Numbered from the stretch's first letter, positions 1 to 6,362 are shown. The stretch is 9,800 nt of DNA from SZUA-430 sp041477875 (GCA_041477875.1 JBGOVA010000173.1:1-9800); one strand, 5' to 3'. The notes: generated from the letters alone by a model not told the origin. Made by a program: numbers and translations.

Positions 1-2
1 AC

Positions 3-38
3 CGCGAACGCCGCACCGCCAAGTGCGAGCAACTCTAA
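3..38 (+). CDS. Possible 3' end of an upstream gene (edge fragment)
   Basis: One forward frame stays open from the left edge and ends at a TAA at 36-38. Its last residues would be RERRTAKCEQL. The charged, Cys-containing tail looks like a plausible protein C-terminus, and the importer gene begins 77 bp later. Eleven codons are too few to identify a family. The other two forward frames also run open to stops at about 56-58 and 79-81, so the choice of frame is weak. I do not recognise the product. Confidence 0.3.
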   Translation, partial: RERRTAKCEQL

Positions 39-115
39 GCCCCGACGAATCCATGTGACCGGGCGGGCGCGGTTCGGCTAAGCTTGCGCCCAGCACCATC
101 GAAGAAGATCACACC

Positions 116-1150
116 ATGACCCGATTGAGCCGGATTGCGCTGCTGGCGCTTGTTCTTTTTCTGCCCGTGATCGCTTCCGCGAAAACCAAAGCGCCCGCGC
201 CCAAGCCCTTGAAAGTCACGTTCGTGACCGACTGGAAAGCGCAAGCCGAGCACGGCGGCTTCTACCAAGCGATCGCGACCGGCCTCTACGCGAAGGCGGG
301 CCTCGACGTCACGATCAAGCAAGGCGGCCCGTCGGTGAACACGCCGCAGCTGATTGCGGCAGGCGCCGTCGATTTCGCCATGGGGTCGAACCATTTCCAG
401 CCGCTGAACCTCATCGCCGCCGGCGCCGATGCGGTCGCCGTCGCCGCGATCTTCCAAAAGGATCCTCAGGTTCTGATCACGCACCCGCGCGACGACATCA
501 AGTCGATCGCCGACATGAAGGGCAAACCGATCATGGTCTCCGACGCCACCGTGTCGACATGGTGGGTCTGGGCCAAAGCACGCTACGGCTTCACCGACAC
601 GCAGATTCGCAAATACACCTTCAACCTGGCGCCGTTCCTGACCGACAAGAATGCCATTCAGCAAGGCTACGTCTCGTCCGAGCCCTACACGATCGAGACG
701 CAAGGCAAGATCAAGCCGAACGTCTTCCTGCTCGCCGACTACGGCTATCCGGGCTACTCGAACTTCATCCTGGCGCGCGGAATAGACGTGCGCGACCGGC
801 CGAAGATCGTGCAAGCGTTCGTCAACGCCTCGATCGACGGCTGGGCGAGCTATCTGACCGGCGACCCGAAACCCGCGAACGATTTGATCAAGCGCGACAA
901 TCCCGAAATGACCGACGACATCATCGCCCAAGCGATCGTGCAGTTCAAAACGCGGGGCATGATCCAAGGCGGCGACGCCGCAAAACTCGGCATCGGCGCG
1001 ATGACCGACGCGCGCTGGAAGACGTTCATCGACCTGATGACCGCGAACAAGGTTTACGACAAGGACCTCGACTACAAGAAGGCCTACACGCTCGCCTTCG
1101 TCGACAAGGGCCGCGGCGCCGTGAAGCCGCCGGAAAAGAAAACGAACTGA
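116..1150 (+). CDS. ABC importer periplasmic substrate-binding protein (NMT1/THI5-SsuA type)
   Basis: This is a 344-residue secreted solute-binding protein that should deliver a small molecule to the permease and ATPase encoded just downstream. Residues 1-22 form a signal peptide: basic start, hydrophobic core at about 7-19, and an A-S-A cleavage site at 20-22. A Lys/Pro-rich linker follows. The mature domain opens with VTFVTDWKAQAEHGGFYQA (residues 34-52) and continues with the 'ATGLYAKAGLDVTI' and 'QLIAAGAVDFAMGSN' segments typical of the NMT1/THI5-like and SsuA/TauA family. The start is supported by GAAGAAG at 101-107, eight bases before ATG. The family carries pyrimidine thiamine precursors, alkanesulfonates, taurine, nitrate and riboflavin. 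The adjacent sulfite-reductase operon favours a sulfur compound, while the 'AEHGGFYQA' opening is closer to the THI5-like branch as I know it. The substrate is therefore left open. Confidence 0.9.
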   Translation: MTRLSRIALLALVLFLPVIASAKTKAPAPKPLKVTFVTDWKAQAEHGGFYQAIATGLYAKAGLDVTIKQGGPSVNTPQLIAAGAVDFAMGSNHFQPLNLIAAGADAVAVAAIFQKDPQVLITHPRDDIKSIADMKGKPIMVSDATVSTWWVWAKARYGFTDTQIRKYTFNLAPFLTDKNAIQQGYVSSEPYTIETQGKIKPNVFLLADYGYPGYSNFILARGIDVRDRPKIVQAFVNASIDGWASYLTGDPKPANDLIKRDNPEMTDDIIAQAIVQFKTRGMIQGGDAAKLGIGAMTDARWKTFIDLMTANKVYDKDLDYKKAYTLAFVDKGRGAVKPPEKKTN

Positions 1151-1168
1151 CGGCTGCGGAAACTCTCG

Positions 1169-1906
1169 TTGCTGCTCGCCTTCGATCACGTCACCAAGCG
1201 CTTTCCGAACGGCGTGCTCGCGCTTGAGAGCACAACGTTCAGCGTCGCGGCGGGGGAGTTCCTGTCGCTCGTCGGTCCCTCCGGCTGCGGCAAGAGCACA
1301 GCCTTGCGCCTTATCGCGGGCCTATCGCAACCCAACGCCGGCGCGATCAAGTGGACGGGAGAGCCGCCGGCGCTCGGCTTCGTCTTTCAAGATGCGGCCC
1401 TGCTGCCATGGGCAAACGTCGAGAAGAACGTGCGCTTGCCGCTCGAACTCGAAGGCCGCGACGAAGGCGCCATCAAAAGACGAACCGCCGAAACGCTTGA
1501 ACTTGTGGGCCTCGCCTCCTTCGCGACGTCTTACCCGCGCGAACTTTCCGGCGGCATGCGAATGCGCGTCTCGATCGCGCGTGCGCTCGCACCCGAGCCT
1601 TCCGTCTTGCTTATGGATGAACCGTTCGCGGCACTCGACGAACTGACGCGCGAACGCCTCAACGACGATCTGCGCGACCTCTGGGCGGCAAAGGGCCTGA
1701 CCATCATCTTCGTCACGCACTCGATCTACGAAAGCGTCTATCTCTCCTCGCGCATCCTCGTGATGAGTCCGCGCCCGGGCCGCGTCGTCGCCGATCTTGC
1801 AACGAGCGAACCCACCGCGCGCGACCCGGATTTCCGCATGACGGCAATTTACGGCGACCGCTGCCGCGAAGTCCGCGCGGCGCTCAAGCAAGGCGGCACG
1901 CAATGA
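1169..1906 (+). CDS. ABC importer ATPase (SsuB/TauB/ThiZ type)
   Basis: This 245-residue cytoplasmic nucleotide-binding subunit powers the importer encoded by its neighbours. All the expected motifs are intact: Walker A GPSGCGKST (36-44), Q-loop Gln74 in FVFQDAALLPW, signature LSGGM (126-130), Walker B VLLMDEP (146-152), D-loop Asp157 and switch His184 in FVTH. The length is normal for the nitrate/sulfonate/taurine importer ATPases. The predicted start is TTG at 1169, 18 bases after the TGA of the binding-protein gene. No ATG or GTG lies between that stop and the conserved 'LAFDHVTKRF' beginning, and a GGAA at 1158-1161 sits at a suitable distance. The 3' end overlaps the permease start in an ATGA arrangement (1903-1906), indicating translational coupling. 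Substrate specificity cannot be read from this subunit. Confidence 0.93.
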   Translation: MLLAFDHVTKRFPNGVLALESTTFSVAAGEFLSLVGPSGCGKSTALRLIAGLSQPNAGAIKWTGEPPALGFVFQDAALLPWANVEKNVRLPLELEGRDEGAIKRRTAETLELVGLASFATSYPRELSGGMRMRVSIARALAPEPSVLLMDEPFAALDELTRERLNDDLRDLWAAKGLTIIFVTHSIYESVYLSSRILVMSPRPGRVVADLATSEPTARDPDFRMTAIYGDRCREVRAALKQGGTQ

Positions 1907-2691
1907 CCCGAGAGCACCTTCTGGCCTACGCGCTTCCGGCGCTCGTCGCGGCCCTCGTCATTGGATTCTGGGAATGGGCGGTGCATTTCTTCAGCATCGA
2001 GATATTCGTCTTGCCCGCGCCGTCCGTGATCGCGCAAGCGTTCGTGACCGAATGGCCGTCGCTCTTTGAGTCGGCGCTTGTCACGCTGCGCATCACTCTT
2101 GAGGCTTTTGTGCTGGCGCTCGTCGGCGGCGTGGCGCTGGCGGTTCTATTCGCGCAGAGCCGCATCGTCGAACGCGCCCTCTTTCCCTACGCCGTCATTC
2201 TCCAAGTAACGCCCATCGTCGCCATAGCCCCGCTGATCCTAATCTGGGTCCACGTCGAGAACGCGGAACTCGCGGTGCTGATCCTCGCGACGATCGTCGC
2301 CTTCTTCCCGATCTTGGCGAACACGACGCTGGGTTTGCGCTCGGCCGATCGCCAGCTTCACGAACTATTCGACCTCTACCGCGCCTCGGGCCTGCAAAGA
2401 CTGCTGCGCCTGCAATTCCCTGCAGCCCTGCCCTACCTGCTCGCCGGCATGCGCATCGCCGGCGGCCTCGCTCTGGTGGGGACCGTCGTCGCAGAATTCG
2501 CCGCAGGTTTGGGTGGCACGACCGGCCTCGCCTGGCTCATCGTCGAAGCGGGCAACCGCCTGCACATAGCCAAGATGTTTGCGGCTCTGGCCCTTCTCTC
2601 CATCATCGGGATCGCAATTTACGCGGGCCTCTCCCTGCTCGAATGGCAGGCCCTCAAACGCTGGCACGAAAGCGCCCGTCCAAAGGAATAA
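1903..2691 (+). CDS. ABC importer permease (SsuC/TauC/ThiX type)
   Basis: This 262-residue inner-membrane subunit forms the translocation path of the importer. About six hydrophobic segments are visible, near residues 7-29, 57-83, 92-115, 121-141, 178-200 and 225-247. Between the fourth and fifth lies the EAA-type cytoplasmic loop that contacts the ATPase: LYRASGLQRLLRLQFPAALP (158-177), with the conserved Gly163 and terminal Leu-Pro. The 'TPIVAIAPLILIW' and 'FFPILANTTLGL' stretches are typical of the sulfonate/taurine/thiamine-precursor permeases (binding-protein-dependent transport inner-membrane component). Its ATG shares bases with the ATPase stop codon. It is the last gene of the importer operon: the next 93 bp are AT-rich and hold a new promoter candidate. 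I see no clear intrinsic terminator after the TAA. Confidence 0.92.
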   Translation: MTREHLLAYALPALVAALVIGFWEWAVHFFSIEIFVLPAPSVIAQAFVTEWPSLFESALVTLRITLEAFVLALVGGVALAVLFAQSRIVERALFPYAVILQVTPIVAIAPLILIWVHVENAELAVLILATIVAFFPILANTTLGLRSADRQLHELFDLYRASGLQRLLRLQFPAALPYLLAGMRIAGGLALVGTVVAEFAAGLGGTTGLAWLIVEAGNRLHIAKMFAALALLSIIGIAIYAGLSLLEWQALKRWHESARPKE

Positions 2692-2705
2692 TACGTTATA
2701 ATAAT

Positions 2706-2724
2706 GTGATTAAAGATATTTCAC
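2706..2724. promoter_or_regulatory. AT-rich upstream region with GTGA-N11-TCAC dyad
   Basis: The stretch 2692-2745 is much richer in A and T than the coding DNA on either side. It contains a short dyad, GTGA (2706-2709) and TCAC (2721-2724), plus a TATAAT (2697-2702) without a convincing -35 partner. The dyad lies about 10 bp upstream of the TTGACA of the sulfite-reductase promoter, where an activator would bind. LysR-type CysB regulators bind AT-rich DNA upstream of cys promoters in enterobacteria; that a related regulator acts here is inference. Four-base arms in AT-rich DNA can easily be chance. Confidence 0.3.
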
Positions 2725-2732
2725 GCGTAATA

Positions 2733-2761
2733 TTGACAAAATAGCGCAAGAACACCATCCT
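2733..2761 (+). promoter_or_regulatory. Candidate promoter of the sulfite-reductase operon
   Basis: A perfect sigma-70-type -35 hexamer TTGACA occupies 2733-2738. At a 17-bp spacing, the -10 position (2756-2761) reads CATCCT, a poor match. A strong -35 with a weak -10 can fit an activator-dependent or operator-overlapped promoter. The -10 position lies inside the left arm of the inverted repeat at 2753-2780. The promoter would make the reductase operon independent of the importer operon upstream. Confidence 0.45.
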
Positions 2762-2780
2762 AGGTGGGGTAAGGATGGTG
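2753..2780 (+). promoter_or_regulatory. 8-bp inverted repeat covering the RBS of the sulfite-reductase operon
   Basis: CACCATCC (2753-2760) and GGATGGTG (2773-2780) are perfect inverted arms separated by 12 bases, TAGGTGGGGTAA. The Shine-Dalgarno sequence AAGGA (2771-2775) for the ATG at 2785 begins in the loop and runs into the right arm. In RNA, a stem would pair part of the ribosome-binding site. In DNA, the same dyad overlaps the expected -10/start region and could be a repressor operator. No T-run follows, so it is not a terminator. The perfect symmetry is visible; either function is inference. Confidence 0.5.
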
Positions 2781-2784
2781 CGGA

Positions 2785-3078
2785 ATGCCCCAGGTTTTGA
2801 CCGCAAATCGCCTGAGCGACGGTGAGGTCGTCTACCTCGCGGCCGATGGCGCATGGGTCGAGGACCTGGACGCAGCCTCGACCCTAGTGACCAAAGCGGA
2901 CGGCGAAGCCGCCCTCGCGACGGGCGCCGAGGCCGAACAAAACCAACAGGTCGTCCAGGCCTATCTCTTCGACGTCGTCGACGCCCTCGCCCCGCTCCGC
3001 CCCATCAAGAAGCGCGAGATCATCCGTGCCGCCGGTCCGACCGTGCGCACCGACCTCGGCAAGCAGGCCCGCGTGTAA
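2785..3078 (+). CDS. DUF2849 protein, first gene of the sulfite-reductase operon
   Basis: This small protein of 97 residues has the hallmarks of the DUF2849 family: an opening 'VLTANRLSDGEVVYL' (residues 4-18) and a C-terminal 'KREIIRAAGPTVRTDLGKQA' block (about 76-95), joined by an acidic, Ala-rich middle. It has no signal peptide, membrane segment or cysteine, so it is probably cytoplasmic and does not itself hold a metal cluster. In many alphaproteobacteria a gene of this family directly precedes cysI, often after cysG; its biochemical role is not established as far as I know. Here cysG is absent and an importer operon lies upstream instead. The start is the ATG after AAGGA (2771-2775). 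The stop overlaps the next start as TAATG (3076-3080), implying translational coupling to the reductase. Confidence 0.88.
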   Translation: MPQVLTANRLSDGEVVYLAADGAWVEDLDAASTLVTKADGEAALATGAEAEQNQQVVQAYLFDVVDALAPLRPIKKREIIRAAGPTVRTDLGKQARV

Positions 3079-4736
3079 TGTACCGCTACGACGAATTCGA
3101 CCAGAAGCTCGTCGACGAGCGCGTTGAGCAATTCCGCGGCCAGGTCGCGCGCCGCCTCTCGGGCGAACTCACCGAAGACCAGTTCAAGCCGCTGCGCCTG
3201 ATGAACGGCCTCTATCTGCAGCTGCACGCCTACATGCTGCGCGTGGCAATTCCCTATGGAACGCTCTCATCGCGCCAATTGCGCATGCTCGCCCACATCG
3301 CCCGCAAGTACGACAAGGGCTACGGCCATTTCACGACGCGCCAGAACATCCAATACAACTGGCCCAAGCTCGCCGACATCCCCGACGTCCTGGCCGACCT
3401 CGCAATGGTCGAGATGCACGCGATCCAGACCAGCGGCAACTGCATCCGCAACGTGACATCGGACCATTTCGCCGGCGCCTCGGCTGACGAAGTCGACGAC
3501 CCGCGCGTGTGGTCGGAAATCATTCGCCAGTGGTCGACCTTCCACCCCGAATTCTCGTTCCTGCCGCGCAAGTTCAAAATCGCGGTGACCGCGGCGCCCA
3601 AAGACCGCGCCGCGATCAAGGTGCACGATATCGGCATCGTCATCCGCCGCGATGCGTCGAGTACGCTCGGTTTCGACGTTTATGTGGGCGGCGGCCAGGG
3701 CCGCACACCGTTCGTCGGCCACTTGATCGGCGAGAGCATTGCAGCCGGCGATCTTCTCGCCTATCTCGAAGCGACGATGCGCGTCTACAATCAGTACGGC
3801 CGGCGCGACAATCTCTACAAATCGCGCATCAAAATTCTGGTCCATCAGATCGGCGCGGACGAAATGCGCCGCCAAGTCGGCGTCGAATTCGCGGAAATCA
3901 AATCGCACGGCGCGCTTGCTCTGCCGCAAGCCGAGATCGATCGCATCCAGGCCTATTTCGCGGCCCCCGCGTTCGAAAAGCTCTCCGACGAAACCGCGCT
4001 GCTCGCAAGCCGGAAGAAACAGAGCAAGGCCTTCGCTGCCTGGCACGACACCAACGTCGCCAAGCACAAGGTTGCGGGCTACGCGATCGCCACGATTTCA
4101 CTGAAACCCATCGGCGGCGTGCCGGGCGACGCCAGCGCCGATCAGATGGACATCGTCGCCGACCTCGCCGAACGCCTGAGTTTCGACGAAATCCGCGTCA
4201 GCCACGAACAGAATCTCGTGCTCGCCCATGTGCGCCAGCGTGACCTCTTCGACGTCTGGCAGAAGCTCGACGAAGCGGGCCTCGCGACTGCGAATTATGG
4301 CTTGATCTCCGACATCATCGCCTGCCCCGGCCTCGACTATTGCGATCTCGCCAACGCGCGTTCGATCAACGTGGCGCAAGCCGTCAGCAAGCGCTTTGCC
4401 GACCTCGACCGCCAGCGCAACATCGGCGAACTGAAGTTGAAAATCTCCGGCTGCATCAACGCCTGCGGCCATCACCACGTCGGGCATATCGGCGTCTTGG
4501 GCGTCGATAAGAAGGGCGTCGAATATTACCAGATCACGCTCGGCGGCTCCGGCGACGAGACCGCCTCGATCGGCGACATCATCGGCCCGGCCTTTGCAGA
4601 GAACGAGGTCGCCGACGCCGTCGAAACATTGGTCGACACTTATTTAGGCCTGCGCCAGCAAGGCGAACGTTTTTTGGACACATACCGCCGCCTCGGCATT
4701 CAGCCGTTCCGGGAGAAACTCTATGCCGCTCATTAA
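3078..4736 (+). CDS. cysI: Nitrite/sulfite reductase, siroheme/[4Fe-4S] hemoprotein (CysI type)
   Basis: This 552-residue cytoplasmic enzyme is expected to reduce sulfite to sulfide with six electrons for cysteine synthesis. It has the usual duplicated layout of the family: ferredoxin-like half-domains plus siroheme/Fe-S halves. Visible motifs are TTRQNIQYNW (from residue 86), SGNCIRNVTSDH (about 119-130), GFDVYVGGGQGRTP (198-211), and the four cluster ligands in CPGLDYC (Cys416, Cys422) and GCINACGHHHVGH (Cys459, Cys463). The start is the ATG at 3078 overlapping the DUF2849 stop; an in-frame reading extends upstream to 2853 but is only a shadow of DUF2849. No flavoprotein CysJ is present in the window, so a ferredoxin or another donor is likely. 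Nitrite reductases share these motifs, but the DUF2849/DUF934 neighbours favour sulfite. The 3' end overlaps the next gene by 14 bp. Confidence 0.93.
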   Translation: MYRYDEFDQKLVDERVEQFRGQVARRLSGELTEDQFKPLRLMNGLYLQLHAYMLRVAIPYGTLSSRQLRMLAHIARKYDKGYGHFTTRQNIQYNWPKLADIPDVLADLAMVEMHAIQTSGNCIRNVTSDHFAGASADEVDDPRVWSEIIRQWSTFHPEFSFLPRKFKIAVTAAPKDRAAIKVHDIGIVIRRDASSTLGFDVYVGGGQGRTPFVGHLIGESIAAGDLLAYLEATMRVYNQYGRRDNLYKSRIKILVHQIGADEMRRQVGVEFAEIKSHGALALPQAEIDRIQAYFAAPAFEKLSDETALLASRKKQSKAFAAWHDTNVAKHKVAGYAIATISLKPIGGVPGDASADQMDIVADLAERLSFDEIRVSHEQNLVLAHVRQRDLFDVWQKLDEAGLATANYGLISDIIACPGLDYCDLANARSINVAQAVSKRFADLDRQRNIGELKLKISGCINACGHHHVGHIGVLGVDKKGVEYYQITLGGSGDETASIGDIIGPAFAENEVADAVETLVDTYLGLRQQGERFLDTYRRLGIQPFREKLYAAH

Positions 4737-5247
4737 AAACAACGAATTCGTCGACAGCCCGTTCAAACATATGGCCGACGGAGAGGCGTTGCCCGAAGGC
4801 AGCATTATCGTTTCCCTGAAGCGCTGGCAGGCGGAGCGCGACGCCCTCATGTCGCGCAACGCGCCGCTCGGCGTGCGCCTGACTGCCGATCAATCGCCCG
4901 ACGCCCTCGGCGCCGATATCCACCACTTCGCGCTGATCGAACTCGAATTCCCGAAATTCCGCGACGGCCGCGGCTATTCTTGGGCGCGCCTCCTGCGCCA
5001 GCGCCTAGCCTACAAGGGCGAGATCCGCGCCGTGGGCGACGTCCTGCGCGACCAGTGGCTCTTCATGAGCCGCTGCGGCATCGACGCTTTCGAAGTCCAC
5101 CCCGGCACGCGCCTCGAAGACTTCCGCGCCGCGCTCAGCGAACAGACAGTCTTCTACCAGCCGGCGTCCGACCGCGTGCGCAACGTCCTCGAGCTGCGCC
5201 ACCAAGTGCGCTCACGCAGCGAGCGGACTCTCGTCGCCGCGGAGTGA
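4723..5247 (+). CDS. DUF934 family protein of the sulfite-reductase operon
   Basis: This 174-residue cytoplasmic protein belongs to the DUF934 family, often annotated as a probable oxidoreductase involved in sulfite reduction; its reaction is not established to my knowledge. The family core is plain: FPKFRDGRGYSWARLLR (76-92), then GEIRAVGDVLRDQWLFMSRCGIDAFE (99-124), with a single Cys118. The N-terminal third is more variable. The ATG at 4723 lies inside the end of cysI, giving a 14-bp overlap, and is preceded by a good GGGAGA at 4711-4716, so the gene is both coupled and well equipped for its own initiation. In related bacteria cysH (PAPS/APS reductase) is commonly part of this cluster; it is missing here. 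The last 36 bp overlap the 3' end of the convergent histidine kinase gene. Confidence 0.9.
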   Translation: MPLIKNNEFVDSPFKHMADGEALPEGSIIVSLKRWQAERDALMSRNAPLGVRLTADQSPDALGADIHHFALIELEFPKFRDGRGYSWARLLRQRLAYKGEIRAVGDVLRDQWLFMSRCGIDAFEVHPGTRLEDFRAALSEQTVFYQPASDRVRNVLELRHQVRSRSERTLVAAE

Positions 5248-6258
5248 CCGCTCCGGCGGGAAGTGCAGCGACACGCTCGTCCCCTGCCCAGGCTCGCTTT
5301 CGAGCTGCAGCATGCCGCCGTGCAGTTCCATCAACGCGTTCACGATCGGCAGGCCCAACCCCGTGCCTTGGTGCTTGCGCACCTCGGCGTTCGTGGCCTG
5401 GCCATAGACGGCAAGCACCTTCGCGATCTCGTCTTTCGCAATGCCGATGCCGGTGTCGCGCACGTTGATGGCGATCCCGCCGTCGGCGAGCAGACCGGCG
5501 GTCACCGCAATCGCGCCCGAGCGCGGCGTGAACTTCATCGCGTTTGACAGCAGGTTGAGCAGCATCTGCACCGTCGCGCGCCGATCGGCGTTCAACAACG
5601 GCAATCCGTCTTCGACCAGCACAGTGACGTTGTGTCCGTCGGCGGCCGCGCGCTCGCCGGCCAGGCGCGTCGCCTCGTCGACGATATCGCCAACGCTGAG
5701 CGGCTCGCAATAAAGCTCCATCTTCCCGGCTTCGATCTTCGACAGGTCGAGAATATCGCCGATCAACGACAGCAGATGTGCGCCGCTCTGGTGGATGTGC
5801 TGCGCGTAATCGACATAGCGCGCTTCGCCCACGGGGCCGAACATTTCACGCTGGATGAGCTCCGAGAAACCCAGAATCGCGTTGAGCGGCGTACGCAATT
5901 CGTGGCTCATGGTCGCGAGGAACCGCGACTTCGCCGCGTTCGCCTCGACCGCGGCGGCGCGCGCCTGCTCGAGTTCCGCGACCTTCTCCGAAAGAGTTTG
6001 CGTGCGCTCGCCGATCAAGCGTTCGAGGTCGACATTCGTCCGCGCAAGTTGCGTCGCCACGCGCTCCGCCCGCTCGTGCGCCATGGAGAGATGCGCGACC
6101 ATCATGCCCGTGAAGCATGAGAAAAACACAAGCGCGCCCACGACGATCGCGCTCGGACGCGGCAGCCAGCTGACGATCGCAAGCGGGCCGTGGATGGCCG
6201 AAACAAGGCCGAGCACGCTGAGCACGAGCACGCCGACCAAGGTGATACCAAGACGCAT
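5212..6258 (-). CDS. Orphan membrane-bound sensor histidine kinase
   Basis: This 348-residue kinase has two N-terminal membrane helices (about 5-22 and 36-57), a heptad-like charged coiled coil (about 60-110), a HisKA dimerisation domain and a HATPase_c domain. The phosphoacceptor is His119 in SHELRTPLNAILGFSE. ATP-binding boxes are NLLSNAMKFTP (N box, Asn235 and Asn239), VRDTGIGIA (G1, Asp268) and HQGTGLGLPIV (G2, from 296). The F-box position reads VYGQ where PFGQ is commoner. The core resembles the alphaproteobacterial DivJ/PleC group, including the FGPVGEARYVDYAQHIHQSGAHLL stretch, split here across 140-163. Only about 13 residues separate the two helices, so there is no periplasmic sensor domain. 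No response regulator is adjacent, so its partner and signal are unknown. AAAGAGG lies ten bases before the ATG. Confidence 0.9.
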   Translation of the reverse strand: MRLGITLVGVLVLSVLGLVSAIHGPLAIVSWLPRPSAIVVGALVFFSCFTGMMVAHLSMAHERAERVATQLARTNVDLERLIGERTQTLSEKVAELEQARAAAVEANAAKSRFLATMSHELRTPLNAILGFSELIQREMFGPVGEARYVDYAQHIHQSGAHLLSLIGDILDLSKIEAGKMELYCEPLSVGDIVDEATRLAGERAAADGHNVTVLVEDGLPLLNADRRATVQMLLNLLSNAMKFTPRSGAIAVTAGLLADGGIAINVRDTGIGIAKDEIAKVLAVYGQATNAEVRKHQGTGLGLPIVNALMELHGGMLQLESEPGQGTSVSLHFPPERSLRGDESPLAA

Positions 6259-6334
6259 CGGGACTGGGCCTCTTTCTCTAAAGTCAGCCCCCGCAATTGA
6301 GCGCCGCGCGGAAATCCGCCGTCGCCCGTCCCCT

Positions 6335-6362
6335 GTGACGAACGCTACAGCCCGTCCGTCAC
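6335..6362. repeat. 6-bp inverted repeat in the divergent intergenic region
   Basis: GTGACG (6335-6340) and CGTCAC (6357-6362) are perfect inverted arms 16 bases apart, in the space between the histidine kinase and the decarboxylase, which are transcribed away from each other. The arms are short and the spacer is long, so this may be chance in GC-rich DNA. A dimeric regulator site is the alternative. Confidence 0.25.

Noticed and set aside
35..1189. Long minus-strand open frame (384 codons) opposite the binding-protein gene
   Set aside because: The translation is low-complexity Arg/Gly/Val/Asp-rich text typical of the antisense of a GC-rich gene; the plus-strand product has a signal peptide and clear family motifs.
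2697..2702. TATAAT as a promoter -10 in the importer/reductase gap
   Set aside because: No acceptable -35 hexamer lies 16-18 bp upstream, where the sequence is the end of the permease gene; the AT-rich context makes a chance match likely.
2753..2784. Intrinsic terminator for the importer operon
   Set aside because: The stem is good but is followed by GCGGAATG and no T-run, and it contains the next gene's RBS.
2853..3077. In-frame N-terminal extension of cysI by 75 codons
   Set aside because: It overlaps the well-supported DUF2849 gene and its translation is Arg/Pro-rich shadow; the family begins at MYRYDEFDQKL, encoded from 3078.
3267..4067. Minus-strand open frame of 266 codons inside cysI
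   Set aside because: Composition is that of an antisense shadow, with no recognisable domain and complete overlap with a conserved enzyme gene.
5135..5710. Second minus-strand frame of 191 codons within the histidine kinase region
   Set aside because: It is an Arg/Ala-rich out-of-frame reading of the HATPase region; the true frame carries the N, G1 and G2 boxes.
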